Source: JAFDVN01 sp035255465
GTDB taxonomy: Bacteria; Acidobacteriota; Holophagae; Holophagales; Holophagaceae
NCBI GenBank assembly: GCA_035255465.1
Contig: DATEZP010000013.1
Coordinates: 46,602 to 110,601, forward strand
Direction of reading: 5' to 3'
DNA length: 64,000 bases
Both the position numbers and the translations under genes were made by a program. The notes under the pieces are model-generated. The model did not search any database. It was not told the DNA's origin and saw only the letters and a program-made list of their open reading frames with translations. Shown in pieces: positions 1 through 7,703 of the stretch (the first letter of the stretch is position 1; each line of letters starts with the position of its first letter).

Positions 1-1
1 C

Positions 2-697
2 AAGCAAGGGCTGGAGGATCAGCTCGTCCGGGCCCAGCGATTCGAAGTGATGTCGGCACTCTCGGGTGGCGTCATCCACGATCTCAATAACCTCATGACG
101 ACGATCCACCTCCGCGTCGAGCGCGCGATGGATCCGACCGCGCCTCAACCCGGAACCGAAATCTTCGAGCAGATCCATCACACGACCCGGCAAGGCTGCC
201 TCATGAGCCGGAAGCTCCTGGATCTGGGCCGGGGCGAGCCCACCATTGAACGCTTGGATTTGAACGATTGCGTGACCGAGGCCACCCTCCTGCTCCAACC
301 CGCCCTGCAGGGCACCCGGTTGAGGATCTCCCGGGCGGATTCCGAACTCCCCATCAAGGGCGATTCCGCGGAGATCGCCCAAGTGATCCTCAACCTCGCC
401 CTCAATGCGAGGGATGCCATGGATGGCCGCGGTGAGCTTCACCTGCAGACCGTGCGGGATGACGAAGGCTGGCCCACCCTGATCGTGAAGGACACAGGAC
501 CCGGCATCCCCGAAACACTGAGGGGACGGATGTTCGAGCCCTACCTCACCACCAAGGCCAAGGGGAAGGGCACCGGTCTGGGGTTGGCCGTGGTGCGCCG
601 CGTGGTTGAACGGCACCGGGGGAAGGTGCAGCTGGACCCCGACCAGGGCCATGGAGCCTGCTTCCGCCTTTCATTCCCGCCCTTCGGTAGCACCTAA
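2..697 (+). CDS. Sensor histidine kinase, C-terminal part (cut by window edge)
   Basis: The reading frame is open from the first bases of the window, so the gene begins upstream and only the kinase core is seen. The dimerisation/phosphoacceptor helix contains GGVIHDLNNLM, with the phosphorylatable His at about 77-79. It is followed by the ATPase domain with N box (NLALNARDAM), G1 box (DTGPGIP) and G2 box (GKGTGLGLAVV). The HDLNN form of the H box is typical of NtrB/hybrid-type kinases, which often sit behind PAS or membrane sensor domains; those would lie outside the window. The preceding residues (LEDQLVRAQRFEVMSAL) look like the usual coiled linker. No receiver domain follows before the stop, so the partner regulator is not visible. 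The stop directly abuts that of the convergent HNH gene. Confidence 0.9.
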   Translation, partial: KQGLEDQLVRAQRFEVMSALSGGVIHDLNNLMTTIHLRVERAMDPTAPQPGTEIFEQIHHTTRQGCLMSRKLLDLGRGEPTIERLDLNDCVTEATLLLQPALQGTRLRISRADSELPIKGDSAEIAQVILNLALNARDAMDGRGELHLQTVRDDEGWPTLIVKDTGPGIPETLRGRMFEPYLTTKAKGKGTGLGLAVVRRVVERHRGKVQLDPDQGHGACFRLSFPPFGST

Positions 698-1204
698 CTA
701 GGCCGCGCTGGCTTCCTTCAAGAGCGCCTCGAAGCGCTCGAACAGGTGGGCCCGGGGGCCCTTGGGGTGGGCTTTCAAGCGCATGCCCGCCTGCTCGGGG
801 GTGCGGCCGCCCTTGTGCTGGTTGCAGGCGAGGCAACAAGCCACGAGGTTCTGCCAGGTGTTCGGGCCGCCCTGACACACGGGGATGACGTGGTCCACGG
901 TGGTGGCCTTGTGGCCACAGCCCTCGTATTGACACTGGAAGTGGTCCCGCTTCATGACGCGGCGCTCCAGGCGCCCCAGCAAAAGCTTGGCGTCGGGGCA
1001 GGCGGCGGCGTGGGGGAAGATCACAAGTTGGATGCGCCCCACCATGGTCCGATGCCGGGCGAAGTCCGCGGGATTGAGGATTTCAGCCCGCCCCGCGGCC
1101 ACCGCACGGATGGCTTTGCGACGGCTCATCTCCTGCATCGGGACATAGTTCCGGTCCACGGCGATCACCTCGCCGGGCCCGTTTCGATCCCGTCCCCTGT
1201 GCAT
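698..1204 (-). CDS. HNH endonuclease family protein
   Basis: A 168-residue protein with a C-terminal HNH nuclease domain: a zinc knuckle formed by Cys91 and Cys96 plus the CxxC of ACCLACN (about 124-127), and the catalytic ββα-metal core with DH (104-105), Asn119 and His130. Stand-alone HNH proteins of this length are common in bacterial chromosomes and usually have no known biological target. The N-terminal 80 residues resemble the DNA-binding half found in such proteins, but I cannot assign a function. The start is supported by a GAGAGGG ribosome binding site upstream. It is tail-to-tail with the sensor kinase with no intergenic base. There is no methylase or mobile-element context, so a restriction or homing role is not indicated. 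Confidence 0.85.
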   Translation of the reverse strand: MHRGRDRNGPGEVIAVDRNYVPMQEMSRRKAIRAVAAGRAEILNPADFARHRTMVGRIQLVIFPHAAACPDAKLLLGRLERRVMKRDHFQCQYEGCGHKATTVDHVIPVCQGGPNTWQNLVACCLACNQHKGGRTPEQAGMRLKAHPKGPRAHLFERFEALLKEASAA

Positions 1205-1274
1205 GGGTAACCCTCTCGAGTTGCCCGAATCCTAGTGCACTTCCAAGAATTGAAAAGGGAAAAACAGCCGGGCT

Positions 1275-2615
1275 TCAATCTTCCAGGGCATCAAGGGTGG
1301 GCAGGATCGCCCCATCCACCGCTTCATGGGAAGCCTCCACCTTCCCCAGGGCCTTTTCCATCAGCTCCTTGCGTCGAGCGACATCCGACAGCTTGTTGCT
1401 GGCGGCCTCCAACTGCTTTTGGACGGATTCCAGCACGGTACCGAATTTCCCGAATTCGTACTTCACGTTGCCCAGCACCTTCCAGACTTCGGAGCTCTGC
1501 TTGCTGATGGCCAGGGTCTTGAACCCGACCTGCAGGCTGTTCAGGAAGGCCGTGAGCGTGGTGGGACCCACCAGCGTGACCTTGCATTCCCGCTGGAGCT
1601 TTTCGAACAGCCCGGGACGCCTCAGGGCCTCGGCGTAGAGCCCCTCGAAGGGCAGGAAGAGCAGGGCGAAATCCGTGGAATGGGGCACCGCGATGTACTT
1701 GTCCCGGATGTCCCGTGCCTGGCTCCAGAGCCGGTCCTCAAGGGCCTTGCCATGGGCGGCGATCCCATCCACATCGGCGATCTCGTAGGCATCCAGCAGG
1801 CGCTGGTAGTCCTCGATGGGGAATTTGGCGTCGATGGGCAACCAAACGCTTTGGCCCTCCTCGGTGCCGGGCAGTTTGACGGCGAACTCCACCACTTCGG
1901 AACTGCGGGGCCGGATCTTCACGTTGGCCTGGAATTGCCGGGAATCCAGGAACTGCTCGAGGAGCATGGCCAGCTGGGCCTCGCCCATGACGCCCCGGGA
2001 TTTCACATTGGTGAGGGCCCGCTTGAGACCGCCCACATCGTTGGCCAGGTTCTGCATCTCGCCAAGCCCCTTCTGCACGGCCTCCAGCCTTGCCGCCACC
2101 AGGGAGAAGCTCTCGCCCAACCGCTTTTCCAGCGTGGACTGCAGCTTTTCGTCCACCGTCTGGCGCATCTGCTCCAGCCGCTCCTCGTTGGATTTCTGGA
2201 TCTGCACGAGGCGCTCCTGCACCTGCACCTGCATCCCCTCCAGCCGTTCGCCCAGTTCCTTGCGGGATTGGGCCAGCGCCGCATCCATGGATTTCCGGAG
2301 TTCTTCGAGGCGATCCCCCTGCTCCTTGCGGCCGCCCTGGAGGCCTTCGCCCAATTGCTTCAGCACGTCCTGGAACAGGCGCAGCAGGTTGGCTTCCTGT
2401 TCGGCCTTCTGGGTGGCCAGATCGCGGTTCATGCGGGAGAGTTCGGCCTGCAGCGGCTGCAGGGCCATGCCCTGATCGCTGCGGGCCCGCTGCTGCTGCT
2501 CCTCCAACAGGCGACGGAAATCGTCCAACGGCAGCGGCGCCTTGCGCCAGGCACCCAGGGCGGCCACCAGGGCCAGGAGCCCCACCAGGATGAGCAGGAT
2601 CGTTTCGAAGGTCAT
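1275..2615 (-). CDS. rmuC: DNA recombination protein RmuC homologue
   Basis: 446 residues, the usual RmuC length. An N-terminal membrane anchor (about residues 4-22) is followed by a long Gln/Glu/Arg-rich coiled coil (about 40-190) and the conserved RmuC core (about 215-400), which contains VKIRPRSSEVVEFAVKLPG and LPIDAKFPIEDYQRLL. The core resembles PD-(D/E)xK nucleases. In E. coli RmuC limits inversion at short inverted repeats, and related proteins have been linked to defence against foreign DNA; the biochemical activity is poorly defined. The gene stands alone, about 80 bp from the HNH gene and separated from tsaE by a strong hairpin. Family assignment is secure; the role here is inferred from the family only. 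Confidence 0.93.
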   Translation of the reverse strand: MTFETILLILVGLLALVAALGAWRKAPLPLDDFRRLLEEQQQRARSDQGMALQPLQAELSRMNRDLATQKAEQEANLLRLFQDVLKQLGEGLQGGRKEQGDRLEELRKSMDAALAQSRKELGERLEGMQVQVQERLVQIQKSNEERLEQMRQTVDEKLQSTLEKRLGESFSLVAARLEAVQKGLGEMQNLANDVGGLKRALTNVKSRGVMGEAQLAMLLEQFLDSRQFQANVKIRPRSSEVVEFAVKLPGTEEGQSVWLPIDAKFPIEDYQRLLDAYEIADVDGIAAHGKALEDRLWSQARDIRDKYIAVPHSTDFALLFLPFEGLYAEALRRPGLFEKLQRECKVTLVGPTTLTAFLNSLQVGFKTLAISKQSSEVWKVLGNVKYEFGKFGTVLESVQKQLEAASNKLSDVARRKELMEKALGKVEASHEAVDGAILPTLDALED

Positions 2616-2696
2616 GGGACTAGTGTGCGGTCAATCAGGCGACAGGAAGGCCGTCTTACTTGCGACATTAGACATTTCGACCCTGGCCCGGCATAA

Positions 2697-2759
2697 GGGG
2701 CCGTAGCGAAGTAACGATTCGCCGGCAGATCCGGGAAATCGTTACTTCGAAACGGCCCC
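2697..2759 (-). terminator. Long imperfect hairpin at the tsaE stop codon
   Basis: GGGGCCGT (2697-2704) pairs with ACGGCCCC (2752-2759), and CGAAGTAACGATT (2707-2719) pairs with AATCGTTACTTCG (2738-2750). The arms are separated by a two-base mismatch and an 18-base loop region. The right arm includes the last tsaE codons and its TAA stop. There is no clean T-run after it, so it may be a terminator, an mRNA 3' end stabiliser or a dispersed repeat. Confidence 0.6.
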
Positions 2760-3176
2760 AAGTGTCCATTCCGCTCGCCGGCCATGGCCTTCCGTCGAGA
2801 GCGTCAGGTGGCCCACCCAGGGCGTGGGCCAGGGGCCCTCGGATCCGGCCCATTCCACCACCATGCGGTCGGCGGCGTTCACCTGTTCTTCCAGCCCCAA
2901 GCTCCAGGCACCCGCTTCGCCCAAGCGGTAGAGATCCAGGTGGAAGACCCGGCCCACGGGGCTGTCGTAACGGTGCAGCACCGCGTAGGTGGGCGAAGCC
3001 ACCTGCTCGGGATCGCCCCCCAGGCCCTGCACGAAGCCCCGAGTCCAGGTGGTCTTGCCAGCCCCCAGCTCACCCCGGAGCAGCCAGGTGCCTCCAGCCG
3101 GGGTCAGCCGCGCCAGTTCCACACCCAGGGCCTCGGTGGCCAGGTCATCGTTCAGAAAGCGGTCGCCAGTCCCCAT
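2742..3176 (-). CDS. tsaE: tRNA threonylcarbamoyladenosine biosynthesis ATPase TsaE
   Basis: TsaE is the ATPase that works with TsaB/TsaD to make the t6A37 modification of ANN-decoding tRNAs. The 144-residue protein has the P-loop GELGAGKTT (35-43) and family motifs SPTYAVLHRYDS and FHLDLYRLG. I chose ATG 3176 (MGTGDRF) because the family begins about 35 residues before the P-loop; a longer open frame upstream lies inside nnr and has no family similarity. The gene overlaps the 3' end of nnr by 32 bp. The nnr-tsaE pairing is frequent in bacteria, and the two were once described as a fused YjeF/YjeE region. The 3' end is folded into a strong hairpin. Confidence 0.93.
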   Translation of the reverse strand: MGTGDRFLNDDLATEALGVELARLTPAGGTWLLRGELGAGKTTWTRGFVQGLGGDPEQVASPTYAVLHRYDSPVGRVFHLDLYRLGEAGAWSLGLEEQVNAADRMVVEWAGSEGPWPTPWVGHLTLSTEGHGRRAEWTLGAVSK

Positions 3177-4611
3177 CCCAGTCCTTGAAGTGATCCCGCA
3201 GTTCATCGGCCACGGCGGCGCCCAGCTCCCGCACGAGGAGGGGCCCCGGGCCCAGTCGGTCCGCCGCGGCGCCATGGAACCAGGCGGCGCCCGCCACCTG
3301 CCGCCGCACGAAGCCCGCATCGTGATCCGCCCAATCCTTGAAGCGGCCCAACCAGCCGGCGATCATCCCCGCCAGCAGGTCGCCCGTGCCCCCGGTGCTG
3401 AGGCCGCTGTGCCCCGAGGGGTTGGCGATGACGTCGGATGCCCCCCCACCGGCGATGAAGGAGGGGTGGCCCTTCAGCAGAAGGACGCCAGGCCCCGTGG
3501 CCACCTCGCGCACCTGGGCCAGCCGGGCATCCGTATCTTCCGGTTCGGGCTTGGGCAAGTCGAAGAGCCGCGCGAACTCCCCCGCATGAGGCGTGATGAC
3601 CGTGCGGGGGCGCGCCATCCAGCGATGGCCCTCACCTGCCCGGAGCGCCGAGGCGTCCAGCACCAGCAAGCCTCCCCAGGCGGGGATCTCCGAAGCGCCT
3701 CCGGGGCCCACCAGCAACACGTCCGTATCCTCGGGCAGGATGCCTTCCCAGGTTTTCACCATGGCCTCCGGCACCTGGGCCGCGATCTCCGCGCGCACTT
3801 CAGCATCGGCGAGCACCGTGACCAGCCCAGCGCCCATGCGCAGGGCGCCCAGCGCCGACAGCACCGCCGCGCCACTCATACCCAGGGATCCGGCCCGGAT
3901 CACGATGTGGCCGTGGTGCCGCTTGTGGCTGGCCCACTCGCCCTGCCACCAGTAGCCCGGGGCCTGATTGAGCCAGAGCGTGGGTTCCGGTTCCGGAACG
4001 GGCAGTTCGATGAGGTGGAGGTCACCGCAGAGGTCCCGGGCGGGCCGTAGGCCATGGCAGACTTTGCGGAAACCGAAACAGGCGGTGACATCCGCGGAGA
4101 GGGCATCGCCCGCTTCCGCGCGGCTGGGATCGAGGCCCGTGGGCAGGTCCAACGCCAACACGCCGAAGCGCCCCTCGCTCCGGCCAAGGGCGCTGACCCA
4201 GGCCTGGGCCTCCCCTCCCAGGGGCAGCCGCGTGCCCAGGCCGAACAGGCCATCCACCACCCATCCCGAGAACGCCGCGAGGGCTTCATCGGGGTCCTCC
4301 GTGAACCGGTAGCTCCCGCCCCGTTCCTGCCAGCGCTGCGCTTGGATCGCGGCATCGCCCTTCCAGGTGGGATCAGGGTTCAAGGTCCAGACTTCCACCT
4401 CGCGGCCCTCGGCCCGCCCCAGGCGCGCCAGGGCCAAAGCGTCGCCGCCGTTGTTGCCGGGGCCCGCCAGGACGAAGAGCGGTTCCCCCTCGGGAATCAA
4501 CGCCAATGCGCCAGCAGCCGCGGCCTCTTGCAGCTCCAGGCTGGCCACACCGCCATCGATGGCCCGGCGCTCCAGCGCCCGCATCTCGTCGGCGGTGAGA
4601 AGGGGAATCAT
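3145..4611 (-). CDS. nnr: Bifunctional NAD(P)HX epimerase / ADP-dependent dehydratase
   Basis: A metabolite-repair enzyme that restores hydrated NAD(P)H. The N-terminal YjeF domain (about 1-205) epimerises R- to S-NAD(P)HX and carries GPGNNGGDAL (50-59). The C-terminal ribokinase-like domain (about 215-480) dehydrates S-NAD(P)HX and carries VITPHAGEFARLF and GGTGDLLAGM (about 405-415), whose Asp is catalytic in the family. At 488 residues the protein is the normal length for the fused bacterial form. It is cotranscribed with tsaE through a 32-bp overlap. The start ATG at 4611 gives the standard N-terminus (MIPLLTADEMRALE). Nothing is missing from the expected motifs. Confidence 0.95.
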   Translation of the reverse strand: MIPLLTADEMRALERRAIDGGVASLELQEAAAAGALALIPEGEPLFVLAGPGNNGGDALALARLGRAEGREVEVWTLNPDPTWKGDAAIQAQRWQERGGSYRFTEDPDEALAAFSGWVVDGLFGLGTRLPLGGEAQAWVSALGRSEGRFGVLALDLPTGLDPSRAEAGDALSADVTACFGFRKVCHGLRPARDLCGDLHLIELPVPEPEPTLWLNQAPGYWWQGEWASHKRHHGHIVIRAGSLGMSGAAVLSALGALRMGAGLVTVLADAEVRAEIAAQVPEAMVKTWEGILPEDTDVLLVGPGGASEIPAWGGLLVLDASALRAGEGHRWMARPRTVITPHAGEFARLFDLPKPEPEDTDARLAQVREVATGPGVLLLKGHPSFIAGGGASDVIANPSGHSGLSTGGTGDLLAGMIAGWLGRFKDWADHDAGFVRRQVAGAAWFHGAAADRLGPGPLLVRELGAAVADELRDHFKDWDGDWRPLSER

Positions 4612-4646
4612 GCGGACAGTCTACCTGGGGCCGCCCGGGCCGTGCA

Positions 4647-5075
4647 TTAGTCCGGCAGGGGGCAATCCATGAAGAGCCGCCATTGGCCGTCCTTACCCTT
4701 CTTCAGCACCTGGACGTAGCGCGCTTTCTCCGTGGTCGTCTTTCCTTCGGCTTCGCTGGTCATCTCGTAGTGGCCCATGTCCAGTAGCGTATCGCCGAGG
4801 GGATGGCACTCCTCGGAGACGATGCTCATGGCCGTCACCTTCATGCCCTTGAACATGCCCGCCAGGGTCTCTTGGATGGCCGCGCGCCCTTTCAGGGTCT
4901 GACCCTTGAAGAAGAGGAGTCGCGCATCCTCCGTGTACAAACCGGCCACGGCCACGGCATCGCCCTTCACCATGGCGGCCGCGAAGGCCTTGTTGACGGC
5001 GTCGGCCTTGGCCTTGGGACCGGGACCGGCCAGCAGCGGGAGGGAAACGAGGACGGCGAAGATCATGGATCGCAT
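4647..5075 (-). CDS. Exported NTF2-like (SnoaL/DUF4440-type) protein
   Basis: A 142-residue protein with a short hydrophobic signal sequence (about 1-17, ending LLAGPGPKA) and one small alpha+beta domain of the NTF2-like type: VNKAFAAAMVKGDAVAVAGLYTED, then a central 'GRAAIQETLAGMF' helix and a C-terminal strand ending in WRLFMDCPLPD. Such domains act as binding pockets or simple lyases/isomerases, and the substrate cannot be read from sequence. It lies downstream of the aminotransferase but beyond a strong hairpin (5111-5134), so it is probably transcribed separately. A second ATG three codons on (MIFAVL) is an equally possible start. Confidence 0.75.
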   Translation of the reverse strand: MRSMIFAVLVSLPLLAGPGPKAKADAVNKAFAAAMVKGDAVAVAGLYTEDARLLFFKGQTLKGRAAIQETLAGMFKGMKVTAMSIVSEECHPLGDTLLDMGHYEMTSEAEGKTTTEKARYVQVLKKGKDGQWRLFMDCPLPD

Positions 5076-5110
5076 AGTGCCTCCGGAGTGGGGCCGTCAG
5101 CATAGACCCA

Positions 5111-5134
5111 AAGGCCCCTCCGGGGAGGGGCCTT
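5111..5134 (-). terminator. Intrinsic terminator downstream of the aminotransferase gene
   Basis: AAGGCCCCTCC (5111-5121) and GGAGGGGCCTT (5124-5134) form an 11-bp inverted repeat about 20 bp past the aminotransferase stop. The T-tract on the minus strand is short (TTTGGGT). Confidence 0.75.
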
Positions 5135-5155
5135 CTTTCGGGGTCCGCTGGGAGT

Positions 5156-6430
5156 TCAGCCCAGCAGCGCCTTCAGGCGGGGGAACATGCCCTCGATGTC
5201 CGCCATGGAGGCGGCGCCCACGGAAATGCGGAACCAGCCGCTGTCCTCCTTCAGCCCGAAGGCTTGGAAGGGCACGATGGCGAGGCCCGCAGCTTGGAGC
5301 AACAGCTGGCGGATGTCCTCGTTGCGGGCGAAGGTGCGGCCCTGGATGGTGCGGCCGAAGAGGTTGAAGCGCACGCTGAGGTAGATGGCGCCTTGCGGGG
5401 CCACGGCCTCCACGGGCAGGCCCTCGGCGGCCAGCTTCGCGAAGCCCGCGTGCAGCGCGTCCAGGCGCTTCTGCAGCTCCGCCTTGAGGTGGCCCTGGTA
5501 GCCGCGGATGGTGCCGGGATCTCGCAGCAGGGCCGCCGTCGCCATCTGCTCCGCCTTGGGCGCCCATGCGCCCACGTGGCCCAGGATGTCGCTCATGCGG
5601 TTGCGCACGGCCGGGGGCATCACGCCCCAGCCCACGCGCATGCCCGTGGCGCAGAAGGCCTTGGAGAGGGCGTCGATGAAGATGACGTAGGGCGCGCTCT
5701 CGGGCACCAGCTGCACGGGAGTCACATGTTCCGTGCCGCCGAAGGTGAGCGTCCAATACACCTGGTCGTAGACGAAGAAGAGGATGCGGCGGCCCTCGGC
5801 GCGGCGCTTCACGTTCTCCGCGACCACCGCCTCGGTGATGGCCTTCAGGGATTCGCGGCTGATGGCCGTCCCCGTGGGGTTGAGGGGGCTGTTCAGCACC
5901 AGCATCCGCGCCGTACCCAGGTGGGGCTCGATCTGCGCCAGCGTGGGGAAGAAGTTGGACTCGGCGCTGACGGGCAGCTCCACCGCCTTCGCCCCGCTCA
6001 GGTAGGCGTAGTGGTTGTTGTTCCAGCTGGGCACGGGGTAGACCACCGTCTCACCTGGATCCACGAGGGTGCGGTAGGCGCCGTAGAGCAACGGCCGCGC
6101 GCCGCCCGTGACGAGCACCGATTCCACCGGATAGCTCAGCCCCAGCTCCCGCTCGTAGAAGGCCGCCACGGCCTCCCGCAGGGGCAGCACCCCGTCCGAG
6201 GGCGGGTAGTTGGTGTGGCCTTCGGCCAGCGCCTTGCGCGTGCCTTCCAGCAGCTCCGCCGGGATGGGGAAGTAGGCCGGATCGAAATCGCCCACCGTGA
6301 GGTTGCACACCTCCGCGCCCTGGGCCTTCAGGACCCTCACCTCGCCGGCGATCTTGAGGATTTCGCTCCCCACCACGCCCCGGGCGAGGCCCGAAAGGTC
6401 ATCGATTGAAACAGAGTGAAGGTCCAGCAT
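5156..6430 (-). CDS. Class I/II PLP-dependent aminotransferase (AspAT-like)
   Basis: A 424-residue fold-type I aminotransferase. The Schiff-base lysine is K257 in DALSKAFCATGMRVG, with NSPLNPTGT as the Asn/Pro substrate-binding loop, VYDQVYW as the Asp-Tyr PLP contact, and a C-terminal WFRISVG carrying the carboxylate-binding Arg. The overall form is that of aspartate/aromatic/alanine aminotransferases, and exact amino-acid specificity cannot be fixed from sequence. It is transcribed in the same direction as the arginine operon just upstream but is separated from argC by about 220 bp containing a large inverted repeat, so cotranscription is doubtful. An aspartate aminotransferase here would feed aspartate to ArgG, but that link is speculative. 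Confidence 0.88.
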   Translation of the reverse strand: MLDLHSVSIDDLSGLARGVVGSEILKIAGEVRVLKAQGAEVCNLTVGDFDPAYFPIPAELLEGTRKALAEGHTNYPPSDGVLPLREAVAAFYERELGLSYPVESVLVTGGARPLLYGAYRTLVDPGETVVYPVPSWNNNHYAYLSGAKAVELPVSAESNFFPTLAQIEPHLGTARMLVLNSPLNPTGTAISRESLKAITEAVVAENVKRRAEGRRILFFVYDQVYWTLTFGGTEHVTPVQLVPESAPYVIFIDALSKAFCATGMRVGWGVMPPAVRNRMSDILGHVGAWAPKAEQMATAALLRDPGTIRGYQGHLKAELQKRLDALHAGFAKLAAEGLPVEAVAPQGAIYLSVRFNLFGRTIQGRTFARNEDIRQLLLQAAGLAIVPFQAFGLKEDSGWFRISVGAASMADIEGMFPRLKALLG

Positions 6431-6548
6431 GGATCCCGCCTCCCAATGCCCTCAGATTAACGGAGCGAGCGGGGCCACCGTCACTCGCACGTAAACAAGC
6501 CACAGACCAAGGCACTTTGACGACCTGCCTTCTTTGGTTTTTATCTGG

Positions 6549-6618
6549 GTTCATCTGTGTCCATCTGTGGCTCAGTTCTTTCAAAAGAATTGAAAGCCAC
6601 AGATGGACACAGATGAAC
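6549..6618. repeat. 24-bp perfect inverted repeat built from CACAGATG units
   Basis: Left arm 6549-6572 and right arm 6595-6618 are perfectly complementary, with a 22-base spacer that is itself partly palindromic (TTCTTTCAAAAGAA). Each arm contains two iterations of the octamer CACAGATG/CATCTGTG spaced by a few bases. It sits in the non-coding gap between argC and the aminotransferase gene. The base composition is lower in GC than its surroundings, which suggests a REP/MITE-like dispersed element or an operon-end hairpin. Confidence 0.85.
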
Positions 6619-6653
6619 ACAGATGAAAGACAAGAGAGGTCTTCATCGATGGC

Positions 6654-7703
6654 TCAGCCCGGATATCCCCCCGCCATCCAGATCCCCGCCTTCTCGCTGA
6701 GGCCCAGGGCCAGGTTCATGTTCTGGACGGCCTGGCCGGCCATGCCTTTGAGCAGGTTGTCGATGGCCACGAAGATCGCGGCTTCACGGCCTTCGGCGAC
6801 GAAGCCGAGATCGGCGAAGTTGGAGCCGGTGACAGCGGCGACTTTGGGGGAGCCTTCCACGAGGCGCACGAAGGGGCGCTGGGCGTAGGTGGCTTCGAGT
6901 CGGGCGCGCACGTCGGCGGCGCCGATGCTTTCGGGCAGTTGGAACTGGAGGGTGGCGAAGATGCCCCGCACGAGGGGGGCGCTGTGGGGGATGAAGGCCA
7001 CGTCGGGCGTGATCCCGAGGCGGGCGCAAAATTGGGCCACCTCGCCCTGGTGCTGGTGGGCGAGGGCCTTGTAGGCGCGGAAGTCCGTGGCGCGGGTGGG
7101 GTGGTGCGTGGTGTCGCTGGGATTCATGCCCGAGCCCGAGGAGCCCGTGATGGCGAAGGCGGACACGTGATCCATCCCGAGACCCGCCAGGGGGGCGAGG
7201 CCCAGCTGCAGGGCCGTGGCGAAACAGCCGGGGTTGGCGATGCGCCGCGCGCCGCGCACCTCATGGGGGAAGAGGTCGGCAAGGCCGTAGACGAAACCGC
7301 CGAGGGCCTGCGGGGTGGGATGGGCCTGGCCGTAGTGGGTGGCGAAGGCTTCGGCGCTGCCCAAACGGAAGTCGCCGCTGAGGTCGATGAGGGTGAGGCG
7401 ATCGACCAGCCCCGCCTCGGACCAGGCTGCTTCCAGCATGGGCAGGGCCTTGGCCAGCTCCCCGTGGGGCATGGCGGCGAAGCAGACGGGCTGCGCCGCC
7501 TCCGCGAGCCAGCTCCAATCGGCGGCCCCATCGAAGGTGCCTTCGAGGAAACCTCGCAGGTTGGGATGGGCGGCGTGGAAGGGCTTGCCCGCGTGGTGGC
7601 GGGAGACGCCCCGCACCGCTTCGACCTCGGGATGCCCCGCCAACAGCCGCAGGAGCTCCCCGCCACCGTAGCCGGAGGCGCCGAGGATGAGCGTGCGGAT
7701 CAT
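6654..7703 (-). CDS. argC: N-acyl-gamma-glutamyl-phosphate reductase
   Basis: Catalyses NADPH-dependent reduction of N-acyl-glutamyl-5-phosphate to the semialdehyde, third step of arginine synthesis. The 349-residue protein starts with the Rossmann motif GASGYGGGELLRLL and has the active-site Cys160 in NPGCFAT, plus the GSSGSGMNPSDTTHHP substrate loop. ATG 7703 overlaps the stop of the upstream P-loop gene as ATGA, so it is translationally coupled. It is the last gene of the argD-argF'-argB-argE-argH-argG-P-loop-argC operon. Because the transcarbamylase of this operon uses an N-acylated substrate, the acyl group on ArgC's substrate may be succinyl rather than acetyl; the sequence alone does not tell which. 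Confidence 0.94.
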   Translation of the reverse strand: MIRTLILGASGYGGGELLRLLAGHPEVEAVRGVSRHHAGKPFHAAHPNLRGFLEGTFDGAADWSWLAEAAQPVCFAAMPHGELAKALPMLEAAWSEAGLVDRLTLIDLSGDFRLGSAEAFATHYGQAHPTPQALGGFVYGLADLFPHEVRGARRIANPGCFATALQLGLAPLAGLGMDHVSAFAITGSSGSGMNPSDTTHHPTRATDFRAYKALAHQHQGEVAQFCARLGITPDVAFIPHSAPLVRGIFATLQFQLPESIGAADVRARLEATYAQRPFVRLVEGSPKVAAVTGSNFADLGFVAEGREAAIFVAIDNLLKGMAGQAVQNMNLALGLSEKAGIWMAGGYPG

